Positions 63,440-64,000 of a DNA stretch of 64,000 nucleotides are shown here, in pieces. The translations under genes were made by a program, and so were the position numbers. Location: NCBI RefSeq assembly GCF_900105255.1, contig NZ_LT629763.1, forward strand, positions 3,125,001-3,189,000, written 5' to 3'. The first letter of the stretch is position 1. Every line of letters begins with the position of its first letter. The stretch comes from Halopseudomonas sabulinigri (GTDB taxonomy: Bacteria; Pseudomonadota; Gammaproteobacteria; Pseudomonadales; Pseudomonadaceae). The notes beneath the pieces are model-generated. The model worked only from the letters and a program-made list of their open reading frames with translations, was not told the DNA's origin and searched no databases.

Positions 63440-64000
63440 ATGACGATCACCGGGCCGCCCGGATGGCAAAGTGACCACCTGTTGGCCACTACACTGAGGG
63501 CTTCGCAGCGCGTGCTGGTTTTCACTGGTGCCGGGGTATCTGCAGAGAGCGGTATCGCCACCTTTCGAGATGCACTGACCGGCCTGTGGGCCAACTTTGA
63601 TCCCGCGCGATTGGCCACCGTCGAGGCCTTCGAGCACGACCCAGCGCTGGTCTGGGGGTGGTACGAGTGGCGCCGCATGCAGGTGCTGGCAGCGCAGCCC
63701 AATGCCGCACACCGGGCGATTGCCGATCTGGCCGCCAGCGTCCGCGAGGTCACGCTGGTGACTCAGAACGTGGATGACTTGCACGAGCGTGCGGGCAGCA
63801 TCGGCGTAGTGCATTTGCACGGCAGTTTGCAACAGCCGCGGTGCCACGCCTGCGGCGCCGGTCATCAGCTACCGGAGCAGGCGCCTCGCGAGCCGGACGG
63901 CGGGCGCCGACTGGCGCCACCCTGCTGTGAATACTGTGGCGGTAAGGTCAGGCCGGGGGTGGTGTGGTTCGGCGAGGCATTGCCGAGCGCTGCGCTGGAG
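63440..64000 (+). CDS. cobB: NAD-dependent protein deacylase (CobB-type sirtuin), 3' end outside window
   Basis: The first 187 codons of a sirtuin, open to the window edge. The NAD-binding motif VFTGAGVSAESGIATFRD, the TQNVDDLHERAGS segment, the catalytic histidine in VVHLHGSLQQ, and zinc cysteines in CHACG and CCEYCGGKVRPGVVWFGE are present. WYEWRRMQ supplies the Tyr-x-x-Arg pair of class III sirtuins, consistent with desuccinylation as well as deacetylation. It is divergent from the giant gene; ATG at 63440 follows AGGATGG. Confidence 0.92.
   Translation, partial: MTITGPPGWQSDHLLATTLRASQRVLVFTGAGVSAESGIATFRDALTGLWANFDPARLATVEAFEHDPALVWGWYEWRRMQVLAAQPNAAHRAIADLAASVREVTLVTQNVDDLHERAGSIGVVHLHGSLQQPRCHACGAGHQLPEQAPREPDGGRRLAPPCCEYCGGKVRPGVVWFGEALPSAALE

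Overview
The window reads as a chromosomal segment of a GC-rich gammaproteobacterium of the Pseudomonas group. The 5S rRNA is Pseudomonas-like, the recombination genes run recC-recB-recD, and there is an MvaT-type regulator fragment, which is a Pseudomonas hallmark. A marine or halotolerant lineage such as Halopseudomonas would fit the gene mix, but that is inference. I see no transposase, integrase, tRNA or CRISPR array.

Layout. 1-2545: the 3' three quarters of a 23S rRNA, a complete 5S rRNA and a strong terminator. 2575-2724: the broken-off 3' end of an outer-membrane barrel gene with its own terminator. 2732-7146: a nitrogen-compound block with a MetX-like hydrolase, diverging across a perfect 36-bp palindrome from a type III glutamine synthetase, an orphan ABC substrate-binding protein and an AcrR-like TetR repressor. 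7162-15178: an alkylsulfatase, the carboxynorspermidine pair (nspC plus carboxynorspermidine dehydrogenase), a lipoprotein built of four VOC domains, and a gamma-glutamylpolyamine synthetase-like enzyme. 15250-24417: recC-recB-recD with overlapping reading frames. 24427-37273: short operons, including FMN reductase/fatty acid hydroxylase, an AraC regulator, an amidoligase overlapping a class I glutamine amidotransferase, a truncated MvaT-like protein with a FabR-like TetR regulator, a BCCT transporter, a DnaQ-type exonuclease overlapping a cNMP/CBS/DUF294 protein, and LysR diverging from DoxX and a DODA-type dioxygenase.

37443-63219 is the most striking part: one minus-strand operon of five closely packed genes, about 25.8 kb. 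The first gene encodes a 6668-residue protein with an N-terminal LEPR-like motif (LEQRILFDG), a DUF4347 domain, DUF11-like domains, an SdrD_B/Cna-B-like domain, 33 VCBS-type repeats and a C-terminus without RTX repeats. It is followed by a TolC-like outer-membrane lipoprotein, a periplasmic adaptor, an HlyD-type adaptor with a cytosolic GAF-like domain, and a polytopic M50 (site-2-protease-like) membrane protein fused to a PqqD-like N-terminus and an HlyD-like C-terminus. No ABC ATPase is present. The cassette looks like a dedicated export and processing machine for the giant surface protein, distinct from a classical type I system. Within the repeat array, units of three types (A, B, C) recur as triads of 1179-1182 bp.

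The window closes with the 5' part of a CobB-type sirtuin gene (63440 onward) that runs off the end.

Two themes connect the regions. Polyamine and gamma-glutamyl chemistry recurs in two glutamine-synthetase-fold enzymes, norspermidine synthesis, a C26 amidotransferase and an amidoligase. Surface attachment may be served by the giant repeat protein, and norspermidine is a known biofilm signal in Vibrio.
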